Assembly: GCA_022579005.1 (NCBI GenBank)
Contig: MU401455.1
Location: 496,001-560,000, forward strand
Reading direction: 5' to 3'
DNA length: 64,000 bases
From: Poronia punctata
Lineage: Eukaryota; Ascomycota; Sordariomycetes; Xylariales; Xylariaceae
Under the pieces are notes generated by a model. It made no database searches, had not been told where the DNA came from, and saw nothing but the letters and a program-made list of their open reading frames with translations. This document shows, piece after piece, positions 60,574 through 64,000 of this stretch (positions are counted from its first letter, which is position 1; every line of letters begins with the position of its first letter). Both the position numbers and the translations under genes were made by a program.

Positions 60574-63047
60574 TATATGCTTAGTAAGTGTTGTTTTCCT
60601 GTTTAACGCAGGCTCGGATACGCTGATCCGAACCGGTCGGGAGAGGGAGGATCGATGGCGCGCTGAGGATGGCGGTGGAAATCGGGCGGGCAAACCCCGG
60701 AAACAAATTCGCTTAGTGGGACAGTATGATGTAATGGCAAATCGCATCTCATATGGTGACGACAGACACATCGGGCTTTTTGGCCTGACCAGCTGGCTAG
60801 CAATTCCGGCCGCTTCCAGAATATGTTCTGGCGGGCTGCTATCCTATCAACCAATGCACGTTGCCACCTACGCGCAGGTCAGGTACAAGTGGAATGCGGC
60901 CGTCGTGAGAAACCCAACTATCCGACTTTGGCTGTTCTTCTGCTCGCAGCTGCGCAGTGTCGTCACTCGGGAATTCTGCAATGGTTTTTTTTTCCCCCTG
61001 CAACGACTGTTCCTCGCCAAATTTGGTAAAATCCCAACTACCCCATACCTACACGCCATCGTGGAAGAGCGACGGTGGTGTAAACTTGGTCGATTATATG
61101 GTTGAATAAATTAGACCTGTCCGTGGTCAGTTGTACAAAGCGCGTGATAAAGTTGTCAACTGGGCAGGTTGCATCGTCAACCCACCTAGTATAGACATGG
61201 TGATATTGTAAAGAGCAAGCTTTGGGATCTTGATTTTGCTGTCACAACTGGATACAGACATGCTAGGTAATACTACTCATAGGCACGGGGCCCTCGGACA
61301 TATAGGTAGGTATGGCATACGAGTAGGTGAAGTAGTAATCTCGGATTGCCCAATGAGGTTGGTCTAGCATGAGAATGGTAGGTGACAAGATGTGCTGCGC
61401 CCTTTTCATCGTCATGCAGTAGAGTGCGTACGTGTGTACCTTGGGTATTCAGGAACGCAACATACACTACCTTGTGAGAATTAGGCAATGCTGGGGCAAG
61501 CACACCTACTAGTACGGGCGCTGACGTTGTACACGAGTGAAACGTTCGCACAACTTGAATATATTGTAATAGATGTTGTCAAGAAAGAGGTATGTTCTGA
61601 TTATACATAACGTCAATCGGTAACTAACCTGAAAACAGGGTGGTGCTCGACCCCTTTCCGCTTGATGCTTACCTTTTTATTTTCGACCCGAATGCCTCCT
61701 TCGTTTCTCGTTGGTGCTCTTTTGGGCGAACATGCTTGTTTTGGGACCCTGTTAGTAGGTAGGCAAGCAATGGTTTTGAAATGATTCACTTTACATCTCT
61801 AGTCCAGTATGTGTCCTAATAACAAGTTACGCCCCTCCTATTGCTCATGTATGACGGCGCTTATAAAAAGGGTCTCTTGTGTCTCCAGATACCTATTCCA
61901 TCCACACATGTCCCCCCCACCTGCAACACCTCACTCAAATCTTTACCTGACGAGACATACATGAGGCGCAGGTATTTACAAGTTACAGCTGTTATTTAGG
62001 TTGTCATATATCTCGCATTTCCTTGCGCTTACTTGGTACCAATATTCCCTTTACTATCTTATTGGTGCGCCGGTTTTGTGATTTCCGTTATACTGTTAGT
62101 TACTATTACCTCTATAACCTGGGACAGTGCTACCATAGACGAAGGGTATGATACAGGGACAAATTAGACGCCGACATTAGAGAAATCCTCATACTTGGTT
62201 GTCTTCGTTGGCTAGCTCGTACGTTCCGAGACTCGAATTTAATGTTGGACTCCCGGCCGCGATTCGAATACCCTCGTGTTGAATTGCGCAGTTTAGAATG
62301 CGCACATGCATACGCACATGAAATCTACCATTGCTATACCGAACCGAAAACCGACTCGAACTCGACGTTTGTGCAACACGTGAGATCCGCATCCCGTCCT
62401 AATACCCGCCGCGCGCCGCCATCGCCTCCAAACGCGACCTCGACGTTTGCATAGCAAGGTGCTTGGATTGGACGGTAGTCTAGACATTGATCTGCATTCA
62501 TACTGTCCTCGAACCCCCTTGACGCGCCGACGCAAACGCTCGATTCCTCCCCCACCGAGTTCATCCCACCTTACCGCTCCTGCGTACACGGGACGTCGGT
62601 TATCCACTTTTCCATATACGTAAAGAAGTAGAAGAAGCCAAATTCCTGGCTCGGTCGACCAACCTCTTTTGCCTCCACCAACTCAGCGATCCCACATCAG
62701 AGCACAACAGTTCTATATAGAATAGTACTGCAACGAATCGAGATATCTATCTCGACAGGCGCGTTTATACACCGGAACTTTGCATCCTTACCGGCTTTCC
62801 TAGTAATTTCGAATTTAGTTTCCGTGCCCCACCCGTTGTTCCCGGCCTCCTCATCGGTAGAAGTTACAAGTCCTCCGTCATATTCCACAGCGTTCGTACA
62901 AAGGCTTTGCGCCAATTACCCTTCAAGCGTCAACAAACGAGCGACTGCGCCCCCACGTCGCCGAGTCACCTGGAGTAGCTTGGCTTCATATTGACATAGG
63001 GCAGCCCTGAGATTATTTGCGTTCAGCCCCGCTGTCGAGTCGCAAAC
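60574..63047. other. 2.5-kb intergenic region right of the transposon
   Basis: Ordinary composition. The longest frame (60716-61105, 129 codons) has no recognisable feature. TACGAGTA at 61318. The stretch before 63048 is likely the promoter of the right-edge gene. No RNA gene seen. Confidence 0.5.
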
Positions 63048-63313
63048 ATGAATGGCGCAAACAAGAGCGCGACAAAATCCACTTCGGCGCCTGCGCCCAT
63101 GGCCACATCGGTGTCCAAGGCAACTGCCGACGTGGACACCGTGACAGCTACCGCCCCAGTCCCGACTGCGCAACCAACTGCGGTCCCGTTAATGGCTGGC
63201 GCCAACGGACATGGCACGAGCAACACGGTGTCGGCGGTGAGTGCCGCCATCAACAAGAAGAGGAAGAAGGACGGTCTTAAACCCATCATCACCACAGAAA
63301 ACCCAACCGCGGC
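63048..63313 (+). CDS. First exon of an unidentified gene, truncated or incompletely modelled
   Basis: The ATG at 63048 opens a frame of 88 codons rich in Ala, Thr, Pro and Ser (TSAPAPMATSVSKATADVDT), ending in a basic segment NKKRKKDGLKPIITTENPTA. At 63313 a strong donor GC/GTAAGT follows. The basic segment resembles openings of fungal nuclear proteins, but I do not recognise the gene. A possible second exon from 63450 (acceptor GTGGTAG, phase fits) encodes a Ser/Pro/Lys-rich stretch with FFSPIIKPPKLEE, then stops at 63675. The gene therefore continues by another splice or off the right edge. Confidence 0.5.
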
Positions 63314-64000
63314 GTAAGTTGCTCTTTATTCTTTGTCTCTTCCTCTTACCCTTACCTCTATTGCCATCGTTCTGTTCTCGGGGGCAAGTGCACGACGATC
63401 AGCCTGCACATTGAAATGTCTCATTGCGATTGTGGTGTTCGCTTAGTGGTAGATTTTCGTCTCCGTCCATGCCTTCTTGTGCGGGTATGCCAAGCGAGAG
63501 GATGACGCCCAAGGCGAACAAACCGGGGGCCCAATCGAACAGTGAGGCATTCTTCAGTCCAATCATCAAACCCCCGAAACTAGAAGAAAATCATCCCAAC
63601 TGCTTGGCGTTTCCATACCTCTTTACCGGCGTGCATGGACACCTCGGATTGGCGGGGTCAAGTGGCTGCCCTTGACAGGATCCCCTCATGTCCTCCCTAT
63701 AATCGCCAAGACAAGCACGATAAAAAATCCCAACGATTCTTCAGCACCACGTTGCAACATCAAAAAACAGCCAACCTCGAACATGACTGGGACGCTGAAT
63801 AGTTTGCTGGTGACGCCGGGCGGAGCGCCAAGGCACTTAATTGGGTGCTCTTAGCGCAAAGCCCAGCGTGCCAATATGGCGAGGTTGGTAGCCTTTTCCT
63901 CTTTTGAAAATTATAGGTAGTGCCTATGCCTTCATACTGCGAACAGCGGCTTCGCTTTTACTGCAAGCCCGGGTAAATGCTTGCACGCTTGGGTGCCACG
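63314..64000. other. Intron and possible downstream exons of the right-edge gene
   Basis: Contains a CT-rich intron-like start (GTAAGTTGCTC) and the candidate exon 63450-63675. No other recognisable feature. The window ends before the gene can be completed. Confidence 0.4.

Noticed and set aside
60716..61105. 129-codon frame just right of the transposon
   Set aside because: No conserved motif or fungal splice context; it lies outside the TIR and is not part of the transposase.

Overview
The window is nuclear DNA of a filamentous ascomycete (Pezizomycotina, most likely Sordariomycetes; the class is inference). Four things point there: genes with 50-140 nt introns using GTRNGT donors and CTAAC/CTGAC branch sites, a dispersed 5S rRNA gene, a tRNA-Arg with an intron, and a block of extremely AT-rich DNA with the transition-only signature of repeat-induced point mutation (RIP).

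Layout. 1-10 kb: a 52-aa secreted peptide gene, a PQ-loop vacuolar membrane protein, an S1/P1-type nuclease, a 5S rRNA gene, and a six-exon secreted protein with a QNG/QDG repeat tail. 10.3-10.8 kb: long poly-C and poly-G runs around a 10-N assembly gap. 11.6-16.2 kb: a 1450-aa kelch-repeat/coiled-coil protein of the Tea1 polarity-marker type. 16-27 kb is gene-poor. It holds an SDR pseudogene, two small conserved fungal genes of unknown function, and a decayed TAP-type alpha/beta hydrolase whose first exon contains a telomere-like repeat. 27.8-32.5 kb: guanine deaminase, tRNA-Arg(ACG), and a long disordered coiled-coil protein. 35-49.4 kb: a peroxisomal 4CL-like acyl-CoA ligase, an F-box protein, a sulfotransferase-like P-loop protein, an MFS transporter with a reading-frame problem in its central loop, and a secreted M24 metallopeptidase. 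50.05-60.57 kb: a nested transposon block. 63 kb: the first exon of a gene that appears to run off the right edge.

The most striking structure is the 10.5-kb AT-rich block. It begins and ends with a perfect 37-bp terminal inverted repeat flanked by TA, as in Tc1/mariner-type DNA transposons. Inside it lies an LTR retrotransposon with two 411-bp LTRs of exactly equal length and a 5-bp target duplication (TAAAG). The LTRs differ only by transitions, so RIP acted after insertion. Removing the LTR element leaves a DNA transposon of about 2.9 kb.

The genes do not form an obvious pathway or biosynthetic cluster. They are a mix of housekeeping, secreted hydrolase and transport functions beside a decaying repeat island. 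An 8-mer, TACGAGTA/TACTCGTA, recurs more than twenty times in the intergenic DNA, far above chance, and I cannot explain it.
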